From Deltaproteobacteria bacterium (GTDB lineage Bacteria; Desulfobacterota; Syntrophobacteria; Syntrophobacterales; Syntrophobacteraceae), in assembly GCA_012517315.1 (NCBI GenBank), contig JAAYVE010000061.1, forward strand, positions 1 to 64,000: a stretch of 64,000 nucleotides of DNA, written 5' to 3'. Position 1 is the first letter of the stretch. Each line of letters starts with the position of its first letter. The notes beneath the pieces are model-generated. The model made no database searches. It was given only the letters and a program-made list of their open reading frames with translations, and was not told the DNA's origin. Of the stretch, positions 43,651-52,529 are shown piece after piece. Position numbers and translations under genes: made by a program.

Positions 43651-44547
43651 ATGGAACAGAGAACAAATCTCAGGTTTTGCGGGATGCCGGTGAGGGCATC
43701 GGAGCTGGAGATGATCGAAGGGACGGTGCGGGACTGCTTCGGCCTCAGCCGCACGGAGTTGGCCTTCACGCTGTGTGAACTCCTGGACTGGCGGCGCCCC
43801 AACGGACAGCTCAAAGCCCACGAATGCCGCCAGTTTCTGGAGGAACTGGAGGAGAAAGGGCTCCTGAAACTCCCCGGCAACAGGGGAACAGGTCGCAAAT
43901 CCAAGGTGGTCCCCAAGGCGACCGGGGAATGCCGAACCCCCACGCCGCCCGTCGTGGAGGGGACCCTGGCGGACCTTGGGCCTGTGCAACTCCAACTGGT
44001 GAACACGCCGGACGACCGTCGCCTCTGGCGGGAGTGGGTCAGCCGCTACCACTATCTTGGCTGCACGGTTCCTTTCGGGGCCCACCTGCGTTATTTTGTA
44101 ACCACCAGCGAACCCGTTCCCAGGAAGGTGGGCTGCGTCCAAATGTCCAGCCCCGCCTGGAGAATGGCCCCGCGGGACAAGTGGATCGGGTGGGACGAGG
44201 AACAAAGAGTGCGGGGACTGCAGCGCATCGTCCAGAACAGCCGATTCCTGCTTCTCCCCTGGGTGAAGATCCCTCACCTCGCCAGTGCGACCCTGTCCCG
44301 CCTGGCACGGCAAATCGCCGACGACTGGGAGACTCTCTATGCCGTCCGCCCCGTCCTTCTCGAAACCCTGGTGGACCCCGCCAAATTCAAAGGCACCTGC
44401 TACCGGGCCGCCAATTGGCTGCCCCTGGGGATCACCACCGGCCGGGGACGCATGGACCGGGAACACAAGCGCCATGGAGCGGAGCCCAAGGAGGTCCTGG
44501 TTTATCCCCTCCGCCGCAAGGCCCGCGAGATTCTCCTCAAGGGATGA
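43651..44547 (+). CDS. Stand-alone DruA-type (DUF4338) protein
   Basis: 298 residues, ATG behind AAGGAGGAAGCCC. An N-terminal helical part (GLSRTELAFTLCELLDWRRP, CRQFLEELEEKGLLKLP) is followed by the DUF4338 core: SRYHYLGCTVPFGAHLRYFV, AWRMAPRDKWIGWDEEQRVR, RFLLLPWVKIPHLASATLSR, PVLLETLVDPAKFKGTCYRA and ANWLPLGITTGRGRMDRE. This domain defines DruA of the Druantia anti-phage system. Here no druB-E or helicase is adjacent, and such single copies are common and often behave like mobile or transposase-linked genes. Its biochemical activity is unknown. Confidence 0.82.
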   Translation: MEQRTNLRFCGMPVRASELEMIEGTVRDCFGLSRTELAFTLCELLDWRRPNGQLKAHECRQFLEELEEKGLLKLPGNRGTGRKSKVVPKATGECRTPTPPVVEGTLADLGPVQLQLVNTPDDRRLWREWVSRYHYLGCTVPFGAHLRYFVTTSEPVPRKVGCVQMSSPAWRMAPRDKWIGWDEEQRVRGLQRIVQNSRFLLLPWVKIPHLASATLSRLARQIADDWETLYAVRPVLLETLVDPAKFKGTCYRAANWLPLGITTGRGRMDREHKRHGAEPKEVLVYPLRRKAREILLKG

Positions 44548-44568
44548 AAAAAGCCGACGGAGGCCGGC

Positions 44569-46101
44569 TTGAGCCCTCTCACCAGGACCGGCCGCTTTTT
44601 CCTCATGGCGGCGGTGATGCTGGCCCTTTTCCTTGGAGCCCTGGACGCCCTCATTGTGGGGGCGGCCATGCCCACCATCGTGGCCGATTTGGGCGGTCTG
44701 CATCTCTACAGTTGGGCGTTTTCCGCCTACCTTCTCACCCGCGCCGTGTCTCTGCCCATCTTCGGCAAGCTGTGCGATCTCGTGAGCAGCAGGAGTCTCT
44801 ACACGGCCGCCATCGCCGTTTTCATCGCCAGCTCGGTCCTGGCGGGCATCGTGGACGACATGGCCCAGTTCATCGCCTTTCGTGCCTTTCAGGGGATCGG
44901 CGCGGGCGGGACCTTCGCCCTGGCCTACATTGTGGTCGCGGACCATTCCTCTCCTGAGGCGCGAGGCAGGATGATGGGGACCATCAGTTTCGTCTGGGGG
45001 CTGGCCAGCATTCTCGGGCCCGCCCTGGGGGGCTTCGTCATCGCCTGGCTTTCCTGGCGGTGGATTTTCTATATCAATCTGCCCCTGGGGAGTCTGGCCC
45101 TTCTGGGCATCTACCTTTTCCTGAAAGATACCCGTCTGAAAAAGGAAGAAGCGCCCATCGACGTCCTAGGGGCGACAACCCTGTGCATCTCCGTCCTCTC
45201 CCTGCTCGTCGCCTGCATGCTGGGGGGACGGAGCCTTCCTTGGGTTTCCGCCGAAATCGGGACCCTGGGTCTCGTGACGCTTCTTTCGGGCGGTGCGTTC
45301 GTGCTTGCGGAAAAACGCGCGAGGGAACCCATCCTCGACCTGAGGTTTTTCGCCGTCCGAGGCTTCAGCATGGGCAATGCCTCCGCCTTTTTCAGCAGCG
45401 TCGCCGTCTTTTCCCTCTCCGCCTTCGCCCCCCTCTTCATCCAGGGAGCACTGGGAAGGCCCCCCGCCCAGCTGGGGATCACCATGGTGTTCCTGAGCCT
45501 GGCCTGGTCCCTGGGGGCCTTCCTCTGCGGACGGATCATCAACCGAAGGCGGGAGAGAATTCTCTCCATCCTAGGGTCGGCCATGCTCGCGTGCGGGTCC
45601 GGCTGGATGCTTCTCTTTTCCCCGGACACAACCCTCTTGGAGTTCTCCGCCGCCCTTGCCCTGGCGGGAATGGGCATGGGTTTCGTCTCCATCTCCACGC
45701 TGTTGGCAGTTCAAAACAGCCTGGACGAATCCGATCTCGGCATTGCGACATCGTCCCAGCAGTTCTCACGGACCTTGGGGGGAACCATCGGGATCGGCGT
45801 CTGCGGCAGTCTGGTGAGCCTCCACCTGGGTCGGGCACTGGAATCCCTGAGAAGCTCCGGCGGAGATATGGGGCGGGTCCCCGAAGAGCTTGCCGCCCAG
45901 ATCTCCCGTAACATGGAAAGTCTCCTGGACCCCGGTTTCCAGCAGATGATTTCCCCCCAGGTGCTCGGCGTTCTGCAGGGTGCGGTCACCGTCGGGGTCC
46001 GAATGGTGTTCTGGTGCACTCTGGCGGCGTCCCTGGTCAGCCTTCTCTTCTGCCTGCGCCTGCCGGCGTCCGCCCCTGTTCCAAAGGAAAGAATCCCATG
46101 A
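44569..46101 (+). CDS. MFS multidrug exporter, DHA2 (EmrB/QacA) type
   Basis: 510 residues, 14 membrane helices, TTG start behind CGGAGGCCGGC. Motifs: LGALDALIVGAAMPTIVADL in the first helix (motif D1), FRAFQGIGAGGTFALAYIVV, ARGRMMGTISFVWGLASILG and GPALGGFVIAWLSWRWIFYI (motif C region). It is a proton-driven drug or metabolite exporter of the inner membrane. It starts 21 bases after the DUF4338 stop and overlaps the next gene by four bases. Substrate cannot be told. Confidence 0.92.
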   Translation: MSPLTRTGRFFLMAAVMLALFLGALDALIVGAAMPTIVADLGGLHLYSWAFSAYLLTRAVSLPIFGKLCDLVSSRSLYTAAIAVFIASSVLAGIVDDMAQFIAFRAFQGIGAGGTFALAYIVVADHSSPEARGRMMGTISFVWGLASILGPALGGFVIAWLSWRWIFYINLPLGSLALLGIYLFLKDTRLKKEEAPIDVLGATTLCISVLSLLVACMLGGRSLPWVSAEIGTLGLVTLLSGGAFVLAEKRAREPILDLRFFAVRGFSMGNASAFFSSVAVFSLSAFAPLFIQGALGRPPAQLGITMVFLSLAWSLGAFLCGRIINRRRERILSILGSAMLACGSGWMLLFSPDTTLLEFSAALALAGMGMGFVSISTLLAVQNSLDESDLGIATSSQQFSRTLGGTIGIGVCGSLVSLHLGRALESLRSSGGDMGRVPEELAAQISRNMESLLDPGFQQMISPQVLGVLQGAVTVGVRMVFWCTLAASLVSLLFCLRLPASAPVPKERIP

Positions 46102-46760
46102 GCTACAAGTTCAACAGGAACTGTCACGTGAAATCCTTGGAAGAAAACATGTTCTGCCTCCACGGGCGTCGAAGCGGGGAGGGGGTGGAAGGATCCCGCG
46201 TGGGGGGCCTCCGGGCTTATGAAAAGTCGTTGGAAAGCTCACTTGGCGCCTCCCATTCCGCACCCTTGGGCATCGAGGAGCGGATCACCGGGGCCTTGGG
46301 ACTTCACGCCGGTTGGGGTGAAACCCTCAAGGGGGAGGAACGCATCGAACGGTTGATGCGCAGGTTGGAAAAAAACCTCCAGGTCTCCCGCCGGACCATG
46401 GGTGATCTGGGAATCCTCCAGACCTGCGCCGAATGCGATGAGAAGGCACCCGAAGGAAGCTGCTGCAGCCGTGGACTCGAGAAGAAATACGGGCTCGTCC
46501 TCCTCTTGCTGAACCTGATGTTGGGGGCGGAGTTGCCCGGGTGGAGGCTTCGCCGGGACAGCTGTTATTTCCTGGGGCACCGGGGCTGCATGCTCAAGGT
46601 GAGGCATCCCCTCTGCGTGGACTACCTCTGTCCCCAACTGGAGACAACCCTTGGCCGGGAGGGGCTCATGCGGATCCAGGCGGTATCGGGAGAGGAAATC
46701 GAGGCCGCCTTTCTTCTGGAGGAAGCCGTGAAAGAGGCCCTGCGGAGGCACCTGCAGTGA
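46098..46760 (+). CDS. Cys-rich cytosolic protein coupled to the MFS exporter
   Basis: 220 residues, ATGA overlap with the MFS gene. The N-terminal 110 residues are charged and helical. The C-terminal half holds ordered cysteines: LQTCAECDEKAPEGSCCSRG, then RRDSCYFLGHRGCMLKVRHP and LCVDYLCPQL, nine in all, reminiscent of YkgJ-type zinc or iron-sulfur cluster proteins but not a confident match. Between them is an apolar helix (YGLVLLLLNLMLGAELPGWR). It could be a sensor or modifying enzyme for the transported compound. Function unknown. Confidence 0.6.
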   Translation: MSYKFNRNCHVKSLEENMFCLHGRRSGEGVEGSRVGGLRAYEKSLESSLGASHSAPLGIEERITGALGLHAGWGETLKGEERIERLMRRLEKNLQVSRRTMGDLGILQTCAECDEKAPEGSCCSRGLEKKYGLVLLLLNLMLGAELPGWRLRRDSCYFLGHRGCMLKVRHPLCVDYLCPQLETTLGREGLMRIQAVSGEEIEAAFLLEEAVKEALRRHLQ

Positions 46761-46936
46761 AAGCTCACGCCGGTGATGATGCAGTCGCTCCTAAGCCTTC
46801 TTTTCACGAGGCCCCTCAACGAGAATCCCCGGCCGCCCGCCCGCGGCACCCCCACACGATCCCTTCCCTTTCCCTCGAAAGTCGCCGGCACCGTGCGGGA
46901 CACCCGGGATCCCCCGACGGGTCTGTCACCGATCTG

Positions 46937-49048
46937 TCACCGATAGGTGAAGGGGAACAGCTCCCTTCTGTGCCGCAGCACCGTCGAGAGGACTTCGTCC
47001 CATGCCGAGCAAAGGAATAAGCGCCGGAAGTGGGACTGCTCCCCATACGCATTCCGGATCATTCCCAGGATCGCCAGGGTTTTTTCCCGGAGCCACTCGA
47101 CGGGGCGATGCCCTTCCTGCCGGAGGAGAGCAAGGGGCATGAGGCCCATGGCCCGGACAGTGGGACCCAGCCTGAGGCAGCGGTCCAGTGATCGGCAAAA
47201 GGCCTCCGCCCGATCCCCGGGGTCCTCGAGGTACAGACCGGCGTTCAAGAGCCAGAGCTGCCAGGGATGCCTGCAGGGCGTGTCCCGGAGGTGCTTGTGC
47301 ATCCACCGTTCATAGACGGGGAGTCGCTCCCCGCTGTCCACGAGGAAACGGGCGACAGCCCCGTGCCGGAATCGGTTGAACCCCTCCACGTCTTGTGCAT
47401 TCAGATCTGACGGTTCCTTGCCGAGATATCTTGCCAGGACTGCCCGCGCCTCCCCCAACCTACCCGCATCCATCAGGGCATAGCACAGGTAGCAGAACTG
47501 CCGCCTCCAGTCTTCTTCATGCTCGGGAACCGCCCCATTCCCGAAAGCATCCTGGGCCAGATGGACATACCGTCGCAATGCGTCGAGTCGGGCCGGTCCA
47601 CAGAACCCGCAATTCTGGGCGAGGGTACCGTAAAGTCCGCCCAGATTGGGCGAAATGTACTCCGGGGAAAACCTCCTGCGGAACCCGAGGAACTGTTCCA
47701 GGTAGCTCATCGTCTCCATCAGTTCGTCCGGCAGTTCCATGCGGAAGTCGTAGTGATTGTGGCGCTCACGGAGGAAGGCACGGTTCATGAGGTCCACTTT
47801 GAGACGCAGGCCTTCTTCAGAACGGGATGCGGCGGGATCCAGCAACCGACCCAGTCGCACCCAGGTTTCCCCTTCTTCAATGCGCCCGTCATGATTGGCG
47901 ATAGTCAGCTGGATCTCGGTCAACCCTAAAGCCGCAACCGGCCTGGATGCGGCGATTTCCTCGACGGTTCGCACATCGAATGGAGCCATCAGATTTTCCA
48001 GACACTGACCTGAGGCGTCGGGATCGTCCATGAATCTGCGCAGATTGTACACGAAAGAGTCGATCAATGCCGTTTCCCGCAAGATCTCTCCCAGAGTGGC
48101 ACGGTATCGGCGTTCGAACCCCTTCCACAGGATCACCCGGCTGTCGAGGAGATGAACGTTGGAAGCCAATCGTTTGGGGTCCGACAAGCAATGGAACTGG
48201 TGGTCCAGGTCCTTGCCGGTCCCCGGGCTGTACAATTCGCAGAGAAAGCAGGCGTGGTCGAGGCTCTCCGCTTCCAGGACCTCCACCCCTTCCACTTCGA
48301 CGCTTCGAGATTCCTCGCTGACCGGCCACAAAACCGCCGAAAAACCTTTCTCCCGTGCAAGGCGCGCCTTCTGCCGCAAGTGCCCGACGGGTGCGAGGGA
48401 GAGGTCGCGCCCCAGGGCACCGGTGGAGAGAATCCTGCCGGGAAGAATCCCTCGGTCGAGAGAACAGCCCGCCAGGTACACGGGCAGGGCGAGGGAAGGG
48501 CCGAAAACGACGGGGCTCTGGGATGGGGGGAGGAGGGGCCAGAAAAAGAAGCCCGGGCCCAGCCGGTCTTCCAGGCCGCTCATGGCCGTGGACACCGCTT
48601 CCCGGGCCTGATCATCTGCTGCACCATCCCACCATGAAGGCCACCCGGGGGCGAGGGGCCGCCCTTCGATTCTCCCCATGAGGGCCCATGCAAGGTGAGC
48701 CCCTCTTTCCGTGACCAGGGCGAGGGGAAACGCCTGCCATCGTCCCTTCAGGATTTGAACCCACGTAAAGGGAAGTCCCAGGCGCGAGAGGGATACTCTC
48801 TTTTCCAGGAAAGGGAAAAGCCATGGGGGCATGCGTTCCTTCCCGGCCAGGGCCCCTGCCGTCACGCCGGTTTGCAAAATGAAGGTCCTGCCCCGTCCGA
48901 GGGCCTTCTCCACGCTGCGCCAAGCTTGTGCCCATTCCCCCTCCGTACGGGGCGGCTCCAAGCCACCAGGGCAGAGCATGTCCCACACCCGGTCGGCAAG
49001 GTGTCCGTGGAAGGCCCACACCGCCAATTCGGGCAGTGACCATTTCAT
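46937..49048 (-). CDS. Large protein with Lon-type Ser-Lys protease domain and helical C-terminus
   Basis: 703 residues from the ATG at 49048, four bases after the preceding gene. Residues about 170-290 match the Lon proteolytic domain: GPS at 183-185, ILSTGALGRDLSLAPVGHLR, then Lys227 in LRQK, with ARLAREKGFSAVLWP after it. The Ser-Lys distance (42) is within one residue of that in E. coli Lon (679 to 722), so the catalytic dyad appears intact. No AAA+ motor is present. Residues 330-703 are helical and repeat-like (LDALRRYVHLAQDAFGNGAV; RRQFCYLCYALMDAGRLGEA), suggesting TPR-like protein binding. It probably cleaves a partner, perhaps the zinc-finger protein upstream. Confidence 0.75.
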   Translation of the reverse strand: MKWSLPELAVWAFHGHLADRVWDMLCPGGLEPPRTEGEWAQAWRSVEKALGRGRTFILQTGVTAGALAGKERMPPWLFPFLEKRVSLSRLGLPFTWVQILKGRWQAFPLALVTERGAHLAWALMGRIEGRPLAPGWPSWWDGAADDQAREAVSTAMSGLEDRLGPGFFFWPLLPPSQSPVVFGPSLALPVYLAGCSLDRGILPGRILSTGALGRDLSLAPVGHLRQKARLAREKGFSAVLWPVSEESRSVEVEGVEVLEAESLDHACFLCELYSPGTGKDLDHQFHCLSDPKRLASNVHLLDSRVILWKGFERRYRATLGEILRETALIDSFVYNLRRFMDDPDASGQCLENLMAPFDVRTVEEIAASRPVAALGLTEIQLTIANHDGRIEEGETWVRLGRLLDPAASRSEEGLRLKVDLMNRAFLRERHNHYDFRMELPDELMETMSYLEQFLGFRRRFSPEYISPNLGGLYGTLAQNCGFCGPARLDALRRYVHLAQDAFGNGAVPEHEEDWRRQFCYLCYALMDAGRLGEARAVLARYLGKEPSDLNAQDVEGFNRFRHGAVARFLVDSGERLPVYERWMHKHLRDTPCRHPWQLWLLNAGLYLEDPGDRAEAFCRSLDRCLRLGPTVRAMGLMPLALLRQEGHRPVEWLREKTLAILGMIRNAYGEQSHFRRLFLCSAWDEVLSTVLRHRRELFPFTYR

Positions 49049-49052
49049 GGGT

Positions 49053-50180
49053 TCACGCACCGATGAGGAGGATGAAAACCTTCCCGTCCCACCATTCCGG
49101 CTCCGAAATGTCCTTGAAGTAGAGTCGAAAGTAGCCGGTTTCAGGATCGATGAAGGACTCTTCACCGATTCGCCCCGGCTGCCCCGGCGCAGCCCATCGC
49201 CCATAGAGCTCCACCCGGGGGGGCAGAGATGCGAGAGCCTTGCCGCCGACGACCGTTCCCCCTTCTTTGGGTGTCAGCACCCTCAATTCCCAGAGGATGG
49301 GGGAGAGTTGGACGGTTCCGCGTCGAACCACGACGAGGTTTGCCGGGAGGGTTTCCCCCTCCCCGGCGGCGGCCAGTGGCAGTTCCGATTCGGGAAAGCG
49401 GGCTCGGGCCAGCAGGTCCGCTGCATCCCCCGACGCCTCCGGCCAGGCGATTTGCGGGTAAACGCCGGACAATTCTCTTTTCAGGGTTCCCCCATCGGGA
49501 AAGAGGGCGCGGAGCCCCTCCAGGGGACTGCGTTCCCGTCGTTTCATGATTTCTTCCAGGGCCTGGAGAGCGAAAAAAGCGGCCACTTCCACCTCCAGCC
49601 TGCGAAACGCCTCCAGGTGAGTCCCTGCCGGGGGGGCCGGCCAATCCAGCGCGGCACCCTCCTTCACCTGCCGCAGCGTTTCTTCGTCGACACAACCGCC
49701 GCAGCATTCCAGGTCTTCCTCTCTCAGGGTGTACGTATTCCAGCTTTCGGCGAAGACGTCGTCTCCCAGGGGAATGTCCCCCGGACCGGCCAAAACCGGA
49801 TCGTCATAGATCTGCGCCACTCTCGCAGCCCCGGGGAGATCACCGGGCAGGTCCAGGACGAGCACCCAGGGAGGGTTGTAGTATCGGCCCTTGGGGCCCC
49901 AACCCCCGCACCGTTCGGAAACCCTGCACACCTGCCCCGGCGCCGGTCCCGCCTCGGGGCGGGGCATGGAAAAGCGTCTCAATTCCCTTGCAAGGGCGGT
50001 TTCCTCGAACTCTTCCCGGCCCATGGCCGCGGCTTCGCTGCAAAAAGGGCAGGTCGAGAGGTGATGAGAGAGGGAGCTGTCGCGATCCTCCCCCAAGAGG
50101 ACCCGGTCTGGCGGGCACCCCCTGGCCTGGAGCGCGGTCTGCCAAGCCAGCCTCATTTCCCACGGCTCAAAATCGGACAT
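49053..50180 (-). CDS. Zinc-finger (anti-sigma-like) protein
   Basis: 375 residues. Near the N-terminus, HHLSTCPFCSEAA gives the HxxxCxxC zinc motif of ZAS-type anti-sigma factors, usually the part that holds the sigma factor. A long middle part (PPWVLVLDLPGDLPGAARVA; LREEDLECCGGCVDEETLRQ) and a C-terminal beta-type domain (LWELRVLTPKEGGTVVGGKA; FIDPETGYFRLYFKDISEPE) follow; no membrane helix is present, so it is cytosolic. It lies between the sigma-like gene and the Lon-like protease gene, as a protease-sensitive inhibitor would. Confidence 0.7.
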   Translation of the reverse strand: MSDFEPWEMRLAWQTALQARGCPPDRVLLGEDRDSSLSHHLSTCPFCSEAAAMGREEFEETALARELRRFSMPRPEAGPAPGQVCRVSERCGGWGPKGRYYNPPWVLVLDLPGDLPGAARVAQIYDDPVLAGPGDIPLGDDVFAESWNTYTLREEDLECCGGCVDEETLRQVKEGAALDWPAPPAGTHLEAFRRLEVEVAAFFALQALEEIMKRRERSPLEGLRALFPDGGTLKRELSGVYPQIAWPEASGDAADLLARARFPESELPLAAAGEGETLPANLVVVRRGTVQLSPILWELRVLTPKEGGTVVGGKALASLPPRVELYGRWAAPGQPGRIGEESFIDPETGYFRLYFKDISEPEWWDGKVFILLIGA

Positions 50181-50243
50181 TCAACAAGACTCCGTCGGGT
50201 GGAAACCGTTGCGTGTGTGTCTTCCTTGCCAAGAGATACGGCT

Positions 50244-51308
50244 TCACATTTCTTTCTTGCAAATCTCCACCACCTCCAGCAGGAACGCCTCGAAAAGACC
50301 CCTGTCCAGGTCGGGGGGCGACAGGCCGGGCCAAAGAAGGCAAAAATCCCTGATGCTCTCGTGCACGCTTTTCTCGAGATGTTTGACCCCCGAAGGACCG
50401 CTGTAGCCGAGCCTCGGTGCGGCTTCATGGAGGGGAACCTCTTCACCCTGGAGGAGTGCGAACATCAGGCGTTGCCGGGGCGACCAGCCTGCGGCCAACT
50501 GTTCCGCGAGCAGAGGAATCCGGCTCCGTACGACCCCCGCATCCGCCCCGGGACCGTCCCAGGGGATCTCGACCCCCCTGCCCTCGTCATGGCCTGCGAT
50601 CCGGCCCTCTGCATCTAGCGGCACGGTCTCCGGTACGGAAAGGTCGGGGTAATGGCAGCCGATGAAATGCACCAGCTCCCGCACCGCCATAAAACAGGGC
50701 CTCCCCAGCCGTTGTGCGGCCTGCCGCCAGAAAAAGCCGGCCAGTTCCACGAGCGCATCCCGCTGGGGCAACCGCGTGACGCTCACCACGGCCAGGGGGG
50801 ATTCCCATGCGGCGTAACCCTCTTCCCCCGCGGGATCATGGGGTCCGGGCAAGTCCGCATTGGAGTCCAGGCTGTAAAAGGCCCCTTCCCGGGTAGCCCG
50901 GTAGGCGATGGAAGGCTCCTCCGAGAGGATCTGGCGAAGCCTTCGATACAGGGATCTCCTGGGGTCGTGGTCCAGGGTCCGCGCCTGGTCCCTCAGGTGG
51001 TTGAAAAAGCCCCGGGCGATGCGCTCCATGAGGACGCGGCCGTTCGCCCCATGGGCCGGCAGATCCCCCATACGCCGCAACCACCCTTCAGTCCGGGAGT
51101 TTAGAAAGAGCCACAACTCGTGGGCCACGGAACGGAAGCAGTCTTCACGCTCTTCTTGGGGCAAGGCCCATGGGTCGCAGCATGGAAGGAGGTCCGGGGG
51201 AAGACCCACTCGGCGGGCCAGGCGGAAGACGAACCGGACCGCCCCTTCCAGGACGGGTTGGCACTGAGGATTGGAAAGCCAGTCATGCCAAGCCTCGAGC
51301 AGAGTCAT
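50244..51308 (-). CDS. Divergent sigma-factor-like protein
   Basis: 354 residues. The C-terminal 80 residues resemble sigma region 4: WSPRQRLMFALLQGEEVPLH, EAAPRLGYSGPSGVKHLEKS, VHESIRDFCLLWPGL, a helix-turn-helix recognising a -35 box. The N-terminal two thirds (SVAHELWLFLNSRTEGWLRR; LMERIARGFFNHLRDQARTL; SLYRRLRQILSEEPSIAYRA) could hold a strongly diverged region 2 but is not clearly so. The ATG overlaps the stop of the gene upstream. With the zinc-finger protein it makes a sigma/anti-sigma pair by position. Length exceeds that of normal ECF factors. Confidence 0.65.
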   Translation of the reverse strand: MTLLEAWHDWLSNPQCQPVLEGAVRFVFRLARRVGLPPDLLPCCDPWALPQEEREDCFRSVAHELWLFLNSRTEGWLRRMGDLPAHGANGRVLMERIARGFFNHLRDQARTLDHDPRRSLYRRLRQILSEEPSIAYRATREGAFYSLDSNADLPGPHDPAGEEGYAAWESPLAVVSVTRLPQRDALVELAGFFWRQAAQRLGRPCFMAVRELVHFIGCHYPDLSVPETVPLDAEGRIAGHDEGRGVEIPWDGPGADAGVVRSRIPLLAEQLAAGWSPRQRLMFALLQGEEVPLHEAAPRLGYSGPSGVKHLEKSVHESIRDFCLLWPGLSPPDLDRGLFEAFLLEVVEICKKEM

Positions 51309-51769
51309 GCCATCCTCTCATCCAGGCACTCTTCCGGGACCCGGCCCCTGAACTCGAGACGGCCGAGAAAGGCAGGGTCCAGGGGGAGATTGAAACTGCA
51401 GGATTCCACGAGGTAACTCGCACGGTCGGTGACCACTCCAGTGTATTGCAGGACACACCCTCTGCGGATGGAGCGGCGCGCCCCCCAATCCTTGGAAGAG
51501 CATGGACACACCCTCTGGGCCACACCCGGCAGGGTCTTGAGAACAAAAAGGGGATGCGTTGATTTTCGTGAGACAACCGTGTGGGGGAATTCCCCGGTGA
51601 CTTCCCTCACCCGCGTGTCGGACGCCCCGAAAAAGAGCATTCGGGGTTCCCAGTAACACGGGGGCAGACGCTTGATACCGGGACCGATCCGTTCAAGGTC
51701 CACGGGACGAACCTGCACAGGCTCGATGCATTCCCAGATGGATGCGGCTCTGGATGAAAAGGTGGACAC
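51305..51769 (-). CDS. First gene of the sigma/protease operon, unknown function
   Basis: 154 residues from a GTG; four-base overlap with the sigma-like gene. No family recognised. It contains a conserved-looking core (RLPPCYWEPRMLFFGASDTR; SSKDWGARRSIRRGCVLQYT; FNLPLDPAFLGRLEFRGRVP) with five Cys and a mix of beta strands, no membrane or signal segment. Being first in the operon and tightly coupled, it may be the sensor or an additional partner of the module. Confidence 0.6.
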   Translation of the reverse strand: MSTFSSRAASIWECIEPVQVRPVDLERIGPGIKRLPPCYWEPRMLFFGASDTRVREVTGEFPHTVVSRKSTHPLFVLKTLPGVAQRVCPCSSKDWGARRSIRRGCVLQYTGVVTDRASYLVESCSFNLPLDPAFLGRLEFRGRVPEECLDERMA

Positions 51770-52040
51770 TGGTTCTCAGCCCATGGATGAACGTGAAACG
51801 GCTCATGAAAACCTGCTACGGAACCGGGCCGAATCCCTCACCCGATGAACCTTTCTATACCACAAGCCGAACGCCTGCGCCAGACAAGGGTTTCATCCTT
51901 GACTCACTCATTTCACCCCGCTTCTGAAAAAATGCGGCCCAAAGCCGTAATGGCCCAATGGAAAGTGAGCGTATGTGAGGAGGGACGGAAAAGGGTCTTC
52001 GCCCTCCCGGGCAGGCAAGAAACAGGAAAGGAGGAACACC
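51770..52040. other. Divergent control region between the sigma/protease operon and the plus-strand accessory genes
   Basis: 271 bases without a gene. It must carry promoters in both directions. A TTGACT at 51899-51904 (plus) is a possible -35 but lacks a good -10. The sigma-like factor of the operon may use a different box; any motif repeated here and upstream of csx20 or cas6 would be informative, but I see none by eye. Confidence 0.4.
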
Positions 52041-52529
52041 GTGAGTGTTGCATGGATCCAGGTGCATACCAGGTACAAGGCGGGGGATGAAGTCTTTTGC
52101 GCGGTGGACGATACCGGGTTCGGGTTCAGGAGAAAGTATGTCCGCAGGGTCTACGTGGAAACGGAGGTGGAGAACCTGGAAGACACCGCACGACAGGAAA
52201 GTTGTGTCTACTACGCCGTGAGCGACTTTCCCCACGGGGATTTCGACCCCATCGACCGGATGCCCGAGGATCACCTCCACACCCGGGAACAGGCCCTGGA
52301 CCACTTGGAAAAGCTGGTGCGACACCGTGCCGGACCTGTCCCCCAAAGCCCCGCGCCCGGGGACAACGTCAACGGACACCCGGAAGACGCCTCCTTCTGG
52401 ACAGAGTCCGCTTCCACCGAGGAAGACACCCAATTGGAGGGGATTCTCCTCCTCCTTCATCCCCCTCGCCGGGAAGCCCGGCGCCGGACCATCGACACGC
52501 GTCACCCCTGCGGCGAGGAAAGAGCATGA
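52041..52529 (+). CDS. Hypothetical protein beside the CRISPR accessory genes (1)
   Basis: 162 residues from a GTG behind GAAAGGAGGAAC. The N-terminal 80 residues are a compact beta-rich domain (VAWIQVHTRYKAGDEVFCAV; RRKYVRRVYVETEVENLEDT; CVYYAVSDFPHGDFDPIDRM) with an amphipathic helix after it (REQALDHLEKLVRHRA). The rest is an unstructured Pro/Arg-rich tail. No family recognised. It overlaps the next gene by four bases. Context between the protease module and csx20 suggests a role in defence or its control. Confidence 0.6.
   Translation: MSVAWIQVHTRYKAGDEVFCAVDDTGFGFRRKYVRRVYVETEVENLEDTARQESCVYYAVSDFPHGDFDPIDRMPEDHLHTREQALDHLEKLVRHRAGPVPQSPAPGDNVNGHPEDASFWTESASTEEDTQLEGILLLLHPPRREARRRTIDTRHPCGEERA

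Noticed and set aside
43651-44547. A Druantia anti-phage system
   Set aside because: Only the DUF4338 (DruA) protein is present; no DruB-E or large helicase is adjacent.
48831-50618. 595-codon plus-strand frame opposite the zinc-finger and protease genes
   Set aside because: Antisense shadow; the minus-strand genes have recognisable motifs and start sites, this frame has none.
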